From Lichenihabitans sp033947565 (lineage in GTDB: Bacteria > Pseudomonadota > Alphaproteobacteria > Rhizobiales > Beijerinckiaceae): a DNA stretch of 64,000 nucleotides. The position numbers were made by a program, and so were the translations under genes. The notes under the pieces are model-generated. The model was not told the DNA's origin and did no database searches. It saw only the letters and a program-made list of their open reading frames with translations. Numbering within the stretch: position 1 is the first letter of the stretch; each line of letters begins with the position of its first letter. The DNA is taken from positions 62,001 through 126,000 of the forward strand of contig NZ_JARPVX010000005.1 of assembly GCF_033947565.1 (NCBI RefSeq). Direction: 5' to 3'. Below, in pieces: positions 34,764-43,454 of the stretch.

Positions 34764-36292
34764 ACCATGGCCTCGAGGATGGTTTCGACCGTCAAGGCGG
34801 CAGCCTCCGCCATGTCGTGGCGGGCCGAAATCTCGCCGTCCCGCATCACGATAATCGTGTCGGCCATCTCCAGGGCTTCCTCGATCGTGTCGGGGATCAG
34901 CACCACGGCTGCTCCAGCCGCACAGGATTGCCGGATCTGGGCATTGACGGTTTGCGCGGCCCCCGGATCGAGCCCACGCAGGGGGTGATCGAGGAGAAAT
35001 ACCTTCATGGCGGGCGAATTCAGCCACTTGGCCATGACGACCTTCTGCTGGTTGCCGCCCGAAAACGACCCAAGCGCCAGCGACACCGCATTGGGGTGCA
35101 CGTCGAGCCGATCGAACCAGGTTTGGGCCATGCCGTCGCATCGCGCCGGGCTGAGGAATGGCCCCACCGCGGCCTGACCCGGATGCACCAAGGCGATGTT
35201 GCGGGCGGCCGAAAAGCCGCCCACCATGCCCTCGACCTTGCGTTCGGCCGGGACGTAGGCGAGCCCCGCCTTGACGGCCCGGCTGATCGACCAGCCCGAC
35301 ACGTTGCGGCCACCGACCGCGATCTGACCCGAATCGAAGGCCTCGGCGCCGAACAGCCCACGCATCAGCGATCCGCAGCCGGCCCGGTTCGAGCCGACGA
35401 GTGCAACGATCTGCCCGGGATGGGCCTCGAAGGAGACGTCGCGGTAGTGGCCCTTGCGGCAAAGGTCGCGCACCGCGAGGGCGGGCGTCGCATCCGTGGC
35501 GATGCGCTTGTTCGAGCGGTGGACCACCTGGGCGTCGCGGCCCGCCATCGCGTGGAACAGCTCGTCCTTGCTGACCGCGGCGGTAGCCTTGTTGAGAATG
35601 AGCTGCCCGCTCCGCATCACCACGACGCGATCGCAAACCCGCAGGATCTCGTCGAGGCGATGCGACACGAAGATGATGCTGGCGAAGGCCTTGAGGTTGC
35701 GGATCTCGCGCTCGAGCACCGCCGTTTCCTCGCGCTCCAGCACAGCGGTCGGCTCGTCGAGGATGATCAGCGGCGTGCCGCCCACCGTCGGATCGATGCA
35801 GACCGCGCGGGCGATCTCGACCATCTGGCGGTCCACGAACGACAGGTCGCGGATGCGCGCCCTCGGGTTCAGCTTGACGCCGATCTTGTCGAGCGCCGCC
35901 TGGGCGTCGCGGTTGACGCGCGACCAGCTTTGCAGGCCGAGGCGGCTCATCATGCCGCCATCCGAGCGGTGCTGGTCGATGTTCTCGGCAACCGTCAGGT
36001 TGGTGAAGAGCGCCTGCTCCTGGTGCACCACGCCGACCCCGGCCCGAAAGGCATCCTTGGGGCCACGAAAATTGCAGACCGCGCCATTGATCTCCATGCG
36101 GCCCGTATCGGGTGTGACGATGCCCGACAGGATCTTCAGGAGCGACGACTTGCCGGCGCCGTTCTCGCCCACGAGGCCGACGACCTCGCCGCGCTTGATC
36201 TCGAGCGACACCGACCTGATGGCCGTGACGGGCCCGAACGAACAGGTGATGTCGGTCAGCCTGAGGACCGGAGGCTCGATCGTCGGTGTCAT
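34760..36292 (-). CDS. Sugar ABC transporter ATPase with a variant second NBD
   Basis: Tandem ATPase of 510 residues. NBD1 is standard (Walker A GENGAGKSS, ILDEPTAVLE, FVSHRLDE), although its signature is LSFVDRQMVEIARA. NBD2 reads LVGSNRAGCGSL instead of the usual GL-GAGR-E, has a good FSGGNQQKVVMAKW, and its Walker B is FLLDHPLRGLDPGA with His in place of the conserved Glu. The normal SSELEE switch region is IPDTIEEA. NBD1 would therefore be the only hydrolysing site. The ATG at 36292 overlaps the permease stop by ATGA. Confidence 0.9.
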   Translation of the reverse strand: MTPTIEPPVLRLTDITCSFGPVTAIRSVSLEIKRGEVVGLVGENGAGKSSLLKILSGIVTPDTGRMEINGAVCNFRGPKDAFRAGVGVVHQEQALFTNLTVAENIDQHRSDGGMMSRLGLQSWSRVNRDAQAALDKIGVKLNPRARIRDLSFVDRQMVEIARAVCIDPTVGGTPLIILDEPTAVLEREETAVLEREIRNLKAFASIIFVSHRLDEILRVCDRVVVMRSGQLILNKATAAVSKDELFHAMAGRDAQVVHRSNKRIATDATPALAVRDLCRKGHYRDVSFEAHPGQIVALVGSNRAGCGSLMRGLFGAEAFDSGQIAVGGRNVSGWSISRAVKAGLAYVPAERKVEGMVGGFSAARNIALVHPGQAAVGPFLSPARCDGMAQTWFDRLDVHPNAVSLALGSFSGGNQQKVVMAKWLNSPAMKVFLLDHPLRGLDPGAAQTVNAQIRQSCAAGAAVVLIPDTIEEALEMADTIIVMRDGEISARHDMAEAAALTVETILEAMV

Positions 36293-37341
36293 TTCGCAAT
36301 CCTCAAGCGATCGCGATGCGGCCAGGCCACGACCACGATGGCGAGCAGCAGGGTCGCCCCGAACACGCCGGACTGGTAGTCCGGGCTGACGCCTGCCAGC
36401 ACGAGGCCGTTGTTGAGAACGATCAACAACAGCACCCCGAGGGCCGAATGAAGCACGCCGCCCTGGCCGCCGCTGAGCGCGGTGCCGCCGATGACGGCCG
36501 CCGGGATGACGGTGAACAGTTGTCCGGCTCCAACGCCCGGAGACCCCGAGCCGAGCTCCATCGTGGCAAGCACACCGGCAAGCCCGTAGAGCAGCCCGGC
36601 GAGCCCGAACGCCGCCACCTTGATGCGGGCCACAGGAATGCCGTTGACCACCGCCATCGGTTCGTTGTTGCCGATGGCCAGGATGCCGCGGCCGAGATGG
36701 GTGAAACCGATCAACAGCACCCCGGCCGCCACCACGGCGGCCGACAGCCAGAATCCATTGGGCAGCCCCAAGGTCAGCCGCGTCGGCCATTGTGACAGGG
36801 CCTCGCTGGTCAGGCTCGGCAGCAGGTCGTCGCCATACAACATCGTCGCGATGCCGAGGCCGACGTTCCAGGTGCCGAGCGTGACCACGAAGGAGGGAAC
36901 CCGGAACCGGGTGTAGATGAGGCCCGTGGCCAGACCGAGCCCGAGCCCGACTCCCAGCGCAACAGGCCAAGCCCAGGCGCCGAGGTCGGTGCCGCCGCGG
37001 GCATTCGGTACGAGCAGGATCCAGGCCATGCCGGCCGCCCCCATGACGCCCTGAACCGATAGGTCGATGGAGCCCATCAGGATCACCAGGGTGGTGCCGA
37101 CTACGATGATCAGCGGCACGGAGGCCTGCACCAGCACATTGCGCAGGTTCTCGACACTGGCGAAGCGTGGGTTGAGCAGACTGAACACGATCACGATCAC
37201 TGCGATCGTCAGCAGCCAGCTGGCCGGCCCCATCCAATCGCGCAGCGAGAACGACTGTGCGGTCGCGGATGCCCGTGCCTGCCTGGGGGATGTGTTGTCG
37301 TTCCGGGCCCGGAGGCGGGAGCCGTCGGCGGACAGGGCCAT
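36289..37341 (-). CDS. Rbs-type ABC transporter permease
   Basis: Permease of 350 residues with a polar N-terminal tail of about 35 residues and roughly nine membrane segments. It carries ILMGSIDLSVQGVMG and the docking loop AIGNNEPMAVVNGI. It lies 87 bases after the binding-protein gene, with a strong hairpin in that gap, and overlaps the ATPase gene by 4 bases. It is diverged from the permease at 33741, consistent with a heteromeric channel. Confidence 0.92.
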   Translation of the reverse strand: MALSADGSRLRARNDNTSPRQARASATAQSFSLRDWMGPASWLLTIAVIVIVFSLLNPRFASVENLRNVLVQASVPLIIVVGTTLVILMGSIDLSVQGVMGAAGMAWILLVPNARGGTDLGAWAWPVALGVGLGLGLATGLIYTRFRVPSFVVTLGTWNVGLGIATMLYGDDLLPSLTSEALSQWPTRLTLGLPNGFWLSAAVVAAGVLLIGFTHLGRGILAIGNNEPMAVVNGIPVARIKVAAFGLAGLLYGLAGVLATMELGSGSPGVGAGQLFTVIPAAVIGGTALSGGQGGVLHSALGVLLLIVLNNGLVLAGVSPDYQSGVFGATLLLAIVVVAWPHRDRLRIAK

Positions 37342-37382
37342 GGCGCGATCTCGCGGTGGAGGGATGCCGATGTCGTAAGGCC

Positions 37383-37413
37383 GGTCCGGGCGGCACGATG
37401 CCTCGCCCGGACC
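37383..37413 (-). terminator. Intra-operon hairpin after the binding-protein gene
   Basis: Perfect 10-bp inverted repeat GGTCCGGGCG (37383-37392) and CGCCCGGACC (37404-37413) with an 11-base loop, between binding protein and first permease. It likely raises binding-protein expression by mRNA protection or partial termination. Confidence 0.65.
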
Positions 37414-37428
37414 GCGCGGAAGGCCGAG

Positions 37429-38589
37429 CTACTTCGGCATCTCCTCGGGACCGGCGCCGATCAGCGTCATCGGTGGCGTGTCCCAGGGGCCCTTCTCGAT
37501 GAGCTCGTCGACGAATTGGGCGGCGGCATCGGGCGCGTCGTACTTCAAATATTGCTGGTAGTTGTCGGGCGTGACGCAGCTCAGCTGGAACAGGCTTTCG
37601 CGCTTTTCGTGCGGAAGCTCGCTCGGCTTCACCTTGCCCTCGGCCACCAGATAGGCGGTGTAGAGCCCGACCGCCGAAGCCATGTAGCCCCGGTGGAAGG
37701 TTTCACCCACGATGGCATGATCGCCCCGGCCAGATTTCAGGTCGGCCACGGTCTCGGGATAAAGCCCGTCCGAGGCGAACTTGACCTTGTTGAGCAGGCC
37801 GGCGTTCTCGAAAGCCTGCATGGCGCCGATCTGCATGGCGTCGTCGGCCGCCCAGACGCCGTTGATGTCGCTGCCGTATTTGACGATCAGGTCCTTGGCG
37901 TTGCGGTTGGCAACCTGCGGGTCCCAGTTCGAAGGCCGGGCTTCCAGGATCTTGATGCCGGGGAACTTCTCCTTGATCTGCGCCTGGAAGCCGGCCACGC
38001 GGGTCTTGCTGGTGGTGGAATCCTGCACGCCGGGCAGCATCACGACGTTGCCCTTGCCACCGAGCGCGGCACCGATCGCATCCGCGCCGCAGCGGCCCGA
38101 CTGCACGCCCGGGATCTTCTGGAAGGCAACGAAATTGTCGCCGACGTTCCAGGGCTTGTAGTCCGTCGGGCTGTTCCACCAGATCGTGACGTAGCCGCCA
38201 GCCTTCTTGACCGCATCGACGATGGTCGGCGCGTCGGAGCTCGCCACCGTATTGACGAACATCAGCACGGTCTTGCCACCCGCCAGGATCGCCTGGATCT
38301 TGGAGATCTCGGTCTGCGACGAGCCGTTCGAATTGACGATCTCGAGCGGAATACCGAGCTTTTTCGAAAGCGCCTGGGCGCCGGCGATGTTGGCGATCAT
38401 GTAGGGATTGGTGGTGTTGATCACCGAAGCGACCAGAACCAGGTTCTCCTTCGGCACTGGCGGCTTCGATTGCGCCATGGCTGCAGCCGGTATTCCGAAG
38501 GCCGATGCCGCCAGGACTGCCGCCCTCAGCCGGCGCGACATCCGCTTTGCCGACACCGCATGCGTTGAATCTCGAGACTGCGCCTTCAT
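37429..38589 (-). CDS. Periplasmic sugar-binding protein
   Basis: Binding protein of 386 residues, longer than RbsB. The N-terminus has a basic stretch (SAKRMSRRLRAAVLAASAFG) and a signal cleavage after AAAMA. The Peripla_BP_4 core begins LVLVASVINTTNPYMIANIAGAQ. Hinge and ligand elements include WWNSPTDYKPW and WAADDAMQIGAMQAFENAG. The ATG at 38589 has GAGGAAAC upstream. It is the first gene of the second sugar operon and is followed by a hairpin, two permeases, ATPase, BKACE, SDR and Gfo genes. Several Trp/Tyr/Asn residues in the ligand region suggest a polar sugar or sugar-acid ligand. Confidence 0.9.
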   Translation of the reverse strand: MKAQSRDSTHAVSAKRMSRRLRAAVLAASAFGIPAAAMAQSKPPVPKENLVLVASVINTTNPYMIANIAGAQALSKKLGIPLEIVNSNGSSQTEISKIQAILAGGKTVLMFVNTVASSDAPTIVDAVKKAGGYVTIWWNSPTDYKPWNVGDNFVAFQKIPGVQSGRCGADAIGAALGGKGNVVMLPGVQDSTTSKTRVAGFQAQIKEKFPGIKILEARPSNWDPQVANRNAKDLIVKYGSDINGVWAADDAMQIGAMQAFENAGLLNKVKFASDGLYPETVADLKSGRGDHAIVGETFHRGYMASAVGLYTAYLVAEGKVKPSELPHEKRESLFQLSCVTPDNYQQYLKYDAPDAAAQFVDELIEKGPWDTPPMTLIGAGPEEMPK

Positions 38590-38729
38590 GGTGGTTTCCT
38601 CACATCCCTGAATACTTGTTTTTTGTTAGGGCTCGTCACTGCCGATCGGACGTTGCCGATCTGCATTCATCACCGCCGGAAACTCGTTAGTCGACAAGTC
38701 ACCCCTCGCGGCGGCGACATCAACTTCGA

Positions 38730-40196
38730 CTAATGGTCGAGGTGTCGCATCACGTCCTTGATCAACGGCCATACACGCGCCGCCGAGGTATGATCCAAAC
38801 TCTCCTTCGGCGAATGCAGGTCGTATAGGTTCGTCCCGATGCCGACGGTATCGAGACCGGCGATGCGCTGAGTGAACATGCCGAGTTCGAGGCTGCACAC
38901 CGACACCAGGACATCCGGGGCCCGGCCCATGACGCGCTGGTAGCTGGCTTTCGCCACTTTTAGCATGGGCGAGTCCGGGTTCCAGGGGAATTCCGGCGCG
39001 TCGAGGCCGATCTGCTCGGCCCGGACGCCGTCGCCGGCCATGTCGGCGAGAAGCATGAACTGATCGAGCACGGCGTGTTTGCGCGACGTCACGGCGCTGG
39101 TGATCGTGCAGGTGATCTCGACGCCGCGACCGGTCGTCACCATCAGCCCGATGTTGTTCGAGGTTTCCCAATTGCCCGGGACTTCGAGGTTTTGCGTCTG
39201 GATGCCATTCGGCAACAGCGCGATGGTCTGGATCAGGTTGGCGGTGGCGCTCGCCGAGAACACACGGTCGACGGCGGTGTCGGGCCGCGTCGTCCCGATC
39301 TGCAGCAAAGGGTCGGCGCGATGGAACTCGCGCTTCAGCGCATCGGCCAGCGCCGTTACGGCGGCCTCGATGGCGTCGACCTGGTCGGCACGAACCCAGA
39401 GAAGCGTCGCGCCCTCAGCCGGAATGACGTTGTTCTGCACGCCCCCCGAGACCGACGCCACCTGCACGTCACCGGTCTGTATGGCTTTGCGCAGCAGGCG
39501 ACCCAGCACCACGATGGCATTGGCACGCCCGAGATGGATGTCGAATTCGCAATGGCCGCCGAGAAGCCCGCGGACCTCGACGAGCAACGGCAAGCGATCC
39601 GGAGCGGGGGCCTGCCATGCCGCATCGATGTCGATGCGGCATGATACGTCACCCGAACAGCCGGCCAGCAGCTGCCTTTCGTCGATCCAGTTGAAATCGA
39701 TCATGCGCTTGCCGGACAGCAGGCTCTGATCGACGCCATCGCCGCCGACCTTGCCCATCTCCTCCATGGCGGTCATCACGCATTCCAGCGGCGGATGCGG
39801 GATGTCCTTGGAGTCGAGCAGCGTCAGCATATAGGCGATGCCAAGCCCGTTATCGGCCCCGAGCGTCGTGCCGGCAGCCCGGATGCGATCGCCATCCACC
39901 TCGAGTTTGACGCCGCCGGCGGCAAAATCATGCGAAACGCCATCGCCGACCTTGCACACCATATCGAGATGGCCGTGCAGGATCACGACCGGCGCGTTCT
40001 CGAATCCGGGTGTGCCAGGCTTCTTGACGATGATGTTCTCAAGCGCATCGCGATGATGCTCAAGCCCACGCTCGGCAGCGAAATCGGCGATGTAGTCGGT
40101 GGCCTGCTTCTCGAAGCGCGAGCACCGATGTTTGCTGCTGAGTTCCTCGAAGAAATACATGACATCGAGCGGCTCAATCTTCGCGAGCGTCCGCAT
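38730..40196 (-). CDS. pepD: Aminoacyl-histidine dipeptidase (M20 family)
   Basis: Zinc dipeptidase of 488 residues that cleaves Xaa-His dipeptides such as carnosine, and other dipeptides. M20C landmarks: ILHGHLDMVCK (first metal His and Asp), GTTLGADNGLGIAYML (bridging Asp), MTAMEEMGKVG (catalytic Glu pair, where most relatives have T-EE-G), and ELLGGHCEFDIH-like GLLGGHCEFDIHLGRANA. The dimerisation insert follows. The ATG at 40196 has GGGAGATGGG upstream. It is a single gene between two sugar clusters; an AT-richer 359-base region precedes it. Confidence 0.93.
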   Translation of the reverse strand: MRTLAKIEPLDVMYFFEELSSKHRCSRFEKQATDYIADFAAERGLEHHRDALENIIVKKPGTPGFENAPVVILHGHLDMVCKVGDGVSHDFAAGGVKLEVDGDRIRAAGTTLGADNGLGIAYMLTLLDSKDIPHPPLECVMTAMEEMGKVGGDGVDQSLLSGKRMIDFNWIDERQLLAGCSGDVSCRIDIDAAWQAPAPDRLPLLVEVRGLLGGHCEFDIHLGRANAIVVLGRLLRKAIQTGDVQVASVSGGVQNNVIPAEGATLLWVRADQVDAIEAAVTALADALKREFHRADPLLQIGTTRPDTAVDRVFSASATANLIQTIALLPNGIQTQNLEVPGNWETSNNIGLMVTTGRGVEITCTITSAVTSRKHAVLDQFMLLADMAGDGVRAEQIGLDAPEFPWNPDSPMLKVAKASYQRVMGRAPDVLVSVCSLELGMFTQRIAGLDTVGIGTNLYDLHSPKESLDHTSAARVWPLIKDVMRHLDH

Positions 40197-40555
40197 TGCC
40201 CATCTCCCAGAGCTGTTTTTTTCTATCGGCTAGTAGCTTTAGTTTAGATGGACAGTAATCCCATAGGTGACGGCCAAGTCGTTCCTCTCGCAGAAGCGAG
40301 CAAACACCTGTATCCCGTCCCATTGGTGGGACCATGCCATAAATCTGAGTTCCGAATTCCATCCCCGCCAGATCGCTGCTTCGCAGTCTCGCATCCTGAA
40401 AAGGATGCATCCGGCCTATAAGCCGCTACATTAGGTGCAAAAATTCACGCGTCAAGCGTTTGCTTCAATGTTTCCGAATCCCGCTTAGATCGTTTCGGAA
40501 GCGGGGGCCTCAACCCCAACCTTGGTTGAGCCCTAGGGCCGACAGCGAGGGTCGG
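40197..40555. other. AT-richer intergenic region with tandem hairpins
   Basis: No convincing gene. The left part (40197-40450) is noticeably more AT-rich and presumably holds the pepD promoter. The right part has three stems: CCCGCTT/AAGCGGG near 40483-40505, CTCAACC/GGTTGAG (40509-40515 with 40524-40530), and CCGAC/GTCGG (40539-40543 with 40551-40555) touching the dioxygenase stop. These probably end the leftward dioxygenase transcript, although no T-tract is present. Confidence 0.5.
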
Positions 40556-41377
40556 TTATTCCGCGCCCATCACCAAGCCTTCGATGTCGTGCTTCTGCAT
40601 GATCGGCACGAGCTCATCCACGACCCTGCAGGTGAGATGATCCTTCACGCTCTGGGGCAGGGCGGCAAAATAATCCGGCGTCACCATCATGTCGTGCAGG
40701 GCCGCGTGACCGGCGCCGGGGGCATCGACGCCCAGCACCAGAACCGGCCGGGCGATCGGCGACGCATGGGCGGTGCCGCGGTGCATGGTCAGCGCGGATC
40801 GACAGGAGATGTCGCCCATCTGCGGAAACTTGCGCGTGGCGCGCTCTTCGAAGCGGTTCCAGAGTGCCCGGTCGGGAAACATCTCGTGGTTCCAATCGCG
40901 GCCGTCGTCCCATTGGGTGCCGGGCGCCACCTCGAACGGTCCCATGTCGGGCGTCACGTCGACGCCCGTCAGGTTGAAGGCCAGCGACGTGATGCGACGG
41001 TCGCGCCAGGACTCGGCAGGCGACGGGAAATCGCGATGCCAGGGCTGGTTCTTGGCACCCTGGAACGGCGTGTCGAAGCCGACCTCGACGATCTGGTAAT
41101 CAGGACCGAGCACATGCGCGCAGATCGCCGTGACCCAAGGGTGCGTCGCGAGGTCGACGAAGCCGGAGAGATCCTGCGGGTGGATCTCGACGTACCAACG
41201 ACGGGGGCCCCGACTGACGGCGCCGCCCGAGCGCTGAATGGCGCTCCAGAAGGCCGAGGTGATGTCCTCGCGCATCCGTTCCGCCCAATCGCGCGAGAAG
41301 GCGCCCTTGCGGCCTACGACACCATCACGCTCGAGGGTCGCAACGTCGGCCGCGATATCGATCGTCGCTTCGGTCAT
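40556..41377 (-). CDS. Phytanoyl-CoA dioxygenase (PhyH) family Fe(II)/2-oxoglutarate oxygenase
   Basis: A 273-residue non-haem iron oxygenase. The facial triad is His 114 and Asp 116 in QPWHRDFPSP, plus His 199 or His 204 in TMHRGTAHAS. A 2-oxoglutarate-binding Arg would be in SPIARPVL. The ATG at 41377 has GGAGG 7 bases upstream; longer frames overlap the permease. Bacterial PhyH proteins hydroxylate small molecules such as ectoine, phosphonates and sugar-like compounds, and the product here is unknown. It is the last gene of the third sugar-type ABC operon, 26 bases after a permease gene, so its substrate is probably the imported compound. Confidence 0.86.
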   Translation of the reverse strand: MTEATIDIAADVATLERDGVVGRKGAFSRDWAERMREDITSAFWSAIQRSGGAVSRGPRRWYVEIHPQDLSGFVDLATHPWVTAICAHVLGPDYQIVEVGFDTPFQGAKNQPWHRDFPSPAESWRDRRITSLAFNLTGVDVTPDMGPFEVAPGTQWDDGRDWNHEMFPDRALWNRFEERATRKFPQMGDISCRSALTMHRGTAHASPIARPVLVLGVDAPGAGHAALHDMMVTPDYFAALPQSVKDHLTCRVVDELVPIMQKHDIEGLVMGAE

Positions 41378-41403
41378 GCCGTCCTCCGGATGGGTGGTGC
41401 GAG

Positions 41404-42429
41404 TTACGCCGGCTGCGCGCGAGCGAGGCGGCTTTGCAGGAGCACGACGACGAGCAGGAAGCCGCCGCGCACCACCGATTGCCAATAGGCCGACAAGCTG
41501 ATCCAGCCCATGCCGTTCTCGAAATTGAGAATGGTGAAGATGAGGCCAAGCAACAGCACGCCCGCAAGCGTGGTGAGCACCGATCCCTTGCCGCCGGTAA
41601 GGAGCGTGCCGCCCACCACCACCGATGCGATGGCGAAAAGCTCCCAACCGATCCCCTCGATCGGCTGACCGGCACCGAACTGCGCCGCCAGGATCACGCC
41701 CGCAAGGCCCGCGAGGCCCCCCGACAGCACGTAAACCAGGAACACGGTCCTGTCGGTCGGCAAGCCCATCAGGCGTGAGGCTTCCTCGCCACCGCCGACC
41801 GCAAGGACATGGCGGCCGAAGGGTCGGCTGTTGAGCAGCAGCGAGCCGAGGCCGTAGGCCACGAGGGCGATCCAGGCCGGCGTCGGAAACTTGAAGAACA
41901 GCCCAAGCGCCCCGCCGAGGAGGCCGGCCTGATCGCCGTCGATCCAGTCAGGCGCAAGCGGCTGAAACAGGTTGCCCTGACCAAGCGCCGTGAAGGCTGT
42001 GTCGTAGGACACCGAAACCGACTGGTTGTTGGCCAACAGCAGCCCCGTGCCGGACGCGGCCAGCATCACGGCGAGGGTCGCGATGAAGGGCAGGATCCTC
42101 ATCTTCGTGATGATGAAGCCGCTGAGCGCGCCCGCCACCAGCCCCGCCCCGACGCCGCCCGCGAGGCCCGCCAGCAGACCGTACGGACTGAGATAGGCCG
42201 ACACCACACTCGCCATCGCGGCCACGGACCCGACCGACAGGTCGATGCCGCCCGTCATGATGACGAAGCACATGCCGAGGCCCACCAGCGCGAACATCGA
42301 GTTGTAGCGCAGCACGCTGAGCACGTTATAGGCGCCCAGGAAGCCGTCGTAGCGCAAGGCGCCGAAGGTGACGAGAAGCGCCAAAGCCGCGACGACGCCG
42401 ATCGCGGCGCCGGACCGATGCTTCATCAT
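41404..42429 (-). CDS. YjfF-like sugar ABC transporter permease
   Basis: Permease of 341 residues. It has the family motif IMTGGIDLSVGSVAAMA and the loop AVGGGEEASRLMGL, plus an unusual periplasmic insert rich in Gln, Asp and Trp (FQPLAPDWIDGDQAG) between middle helices. The ATG at 42429 overlaps the preceding permease stop (ATGA). The paired two-permease arrangement resembles YtfT/YjfF of galactofuranose importers. Confidence 0.91.
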   Translation of the reverse strand: MMKHRSGAAIGVVAALALLVTFGALRYDGFLGAYNVLSVLRYNSMFALVGLGMCFVIMTGGIDLSVGSVAAMASVVSAYLSPYGLLAGLAGGVGAGLVAGALSGFIITKMRILPFIATLAVMLAASGTGLLLANNQSVSVSYDTAFTALGQGNLFQPLAPDWIDGDQAGLLGGALGLFFKFPTPAWIALVAYGLGSLLLNSRPFGRHVLAVGGGEEASRLMGLPTDRTVFLVYVLSGGLAGLAGVILAAQFGAGQPIEGIGWELFAIASVVVGGTLLTGGKGSVLTTLAGVLLLGLIFTILNFENGMGWISLSAYWQSVVRGGFLLVVVLLQSRLARAQPA

Positions 42430-43454
42430 GCGCGCTCCTGCCGCTGCAGCCAGACGGCGAGCACGATCAGCGCCGCCTTGGCCAGAAGGGCCGCCGCATC
42501 CGGCACGCCATTGGCGAGCAGGGTGTAGCGGACCAGTTGGATGATCATCGCGCCGATCAGCGTGCCCACCACGGTGGCGCGCCCGCCCGACAATAATGTG
42601 CCGCCCACCGCGACCGCCGCGATGGCGTCGAGTTCCGTTCCCATGCCGATCAGGTTGGCATCCGCCGCCGAGTTCATCGCGATGACGATCAACCCCGCGA
42701 CACCGCTGCAAAGCCCGGAAATGACGTAGGCGAGGCGCTTGACGCGCTTCACCGGCACGCCGGCGAGCCGCGCCGCAGGCTCGTTGCCGCCCACGGCCAG
42801 CACCTGACGGCCGAACACGGTCTTCTTCAGGGCCCAGGCCGCGACCGCCACCATGACCAGCATGATCCAGACCTGGAACGGCACGCCGAGCACATGGCCG
42901 AGCGCGATGGCCTGGAACTCCGGCGCCTTGAACACCTGCAGGTCGCCATTGGTCCAGACCTGGGCGATGCCACGGCCGGCGATGAACAGGATCAGCGTCG
43001 CGATGATGGGCTGAATGCGGAAGCTCGACACGAGCCAGCCGTTGAACAGCCCGAACAGCCCAGCCACGGCGACCGGCACCACGATGCCGAGAGCGATGTT
43101 GACGTAAAGGTTCGACAGGTGGGTCAACGAGCCGGTGAAGAAGTCCGGCGACAACGCGCCCGCGATGGCCATCAGCGAGCCGACCGAAAGGTCGATACCG
43201 CCGGTGGCGATCACCAGCGTCATGCCGACACCGACGATCACGATGGTGCAGATCTGGGTGAGGTTGACCGACACCGTCTGCATCGTGGCGAAATGCGGCG
43301 TGATGGCGAGGTTGAGCAGGATCAGCGCCGCGAGGGCGATCAGCGCCCCGAAACGGCGCAGGGCCAGGCCGACATGCAGGCGGGGCAGGGGCCGGGCGCC
43401 ACCAGGCGGACGCATGCCGGCGCCGGCCGGCAGCGAAGGCGTCTCGAGGCTCAT
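42426..43454 (-). CDS. YtfT-like sugar ABC transporter permease
   Basis: Permease of 342 residues with a 30-residue Pro/Gly/Arg-rich cytosolic N-terminus and about nine membrane segments. Landmarks are VIATGGIDLSVGSLMAIAGAL and AVGGNEPAARLAGVPV. It overlaps the ATPase stop and the next permease start by 4 bases each. It is the second half of the membrane channel of this importer. Confidence 0.92.
   Translation of the reverse strand: MSLETPSLPAGAGMRPPGGARPLPRLHVGLALRRFGALIALAALILLNLAITPHFATMQTVSVNLTQICTIVIVGVGMTLVIATGGIDLSVGSLMAIAGALSPDFFTGSLTHLSNLYVNIALGIVVPVAVAGLFGLFNGWLVSSFRIQPIIATLILFIAGRGIAQVWTNGDLQVFKAPEFQAIALGHVLGVPFQVWIMLVMVAVAAWALKKTVFGRQVLAVGGNEPAARLAGVPVKRVKRLAYVISGLCSGVAGLIVIAMNSAADANLIGMGTELDAIAAVAVGGTLLSGGRATVVGTLIGAMIIQLVRYTLLANGVPDAAALLAKAALIVLAVWLQRQERA

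Noticed and set aside
40174..40410. Minus-strand 78-codon frame overlapping the pepD start
   Set aside because: Lacks recognisable family features and covers the probable pepD promoter region.
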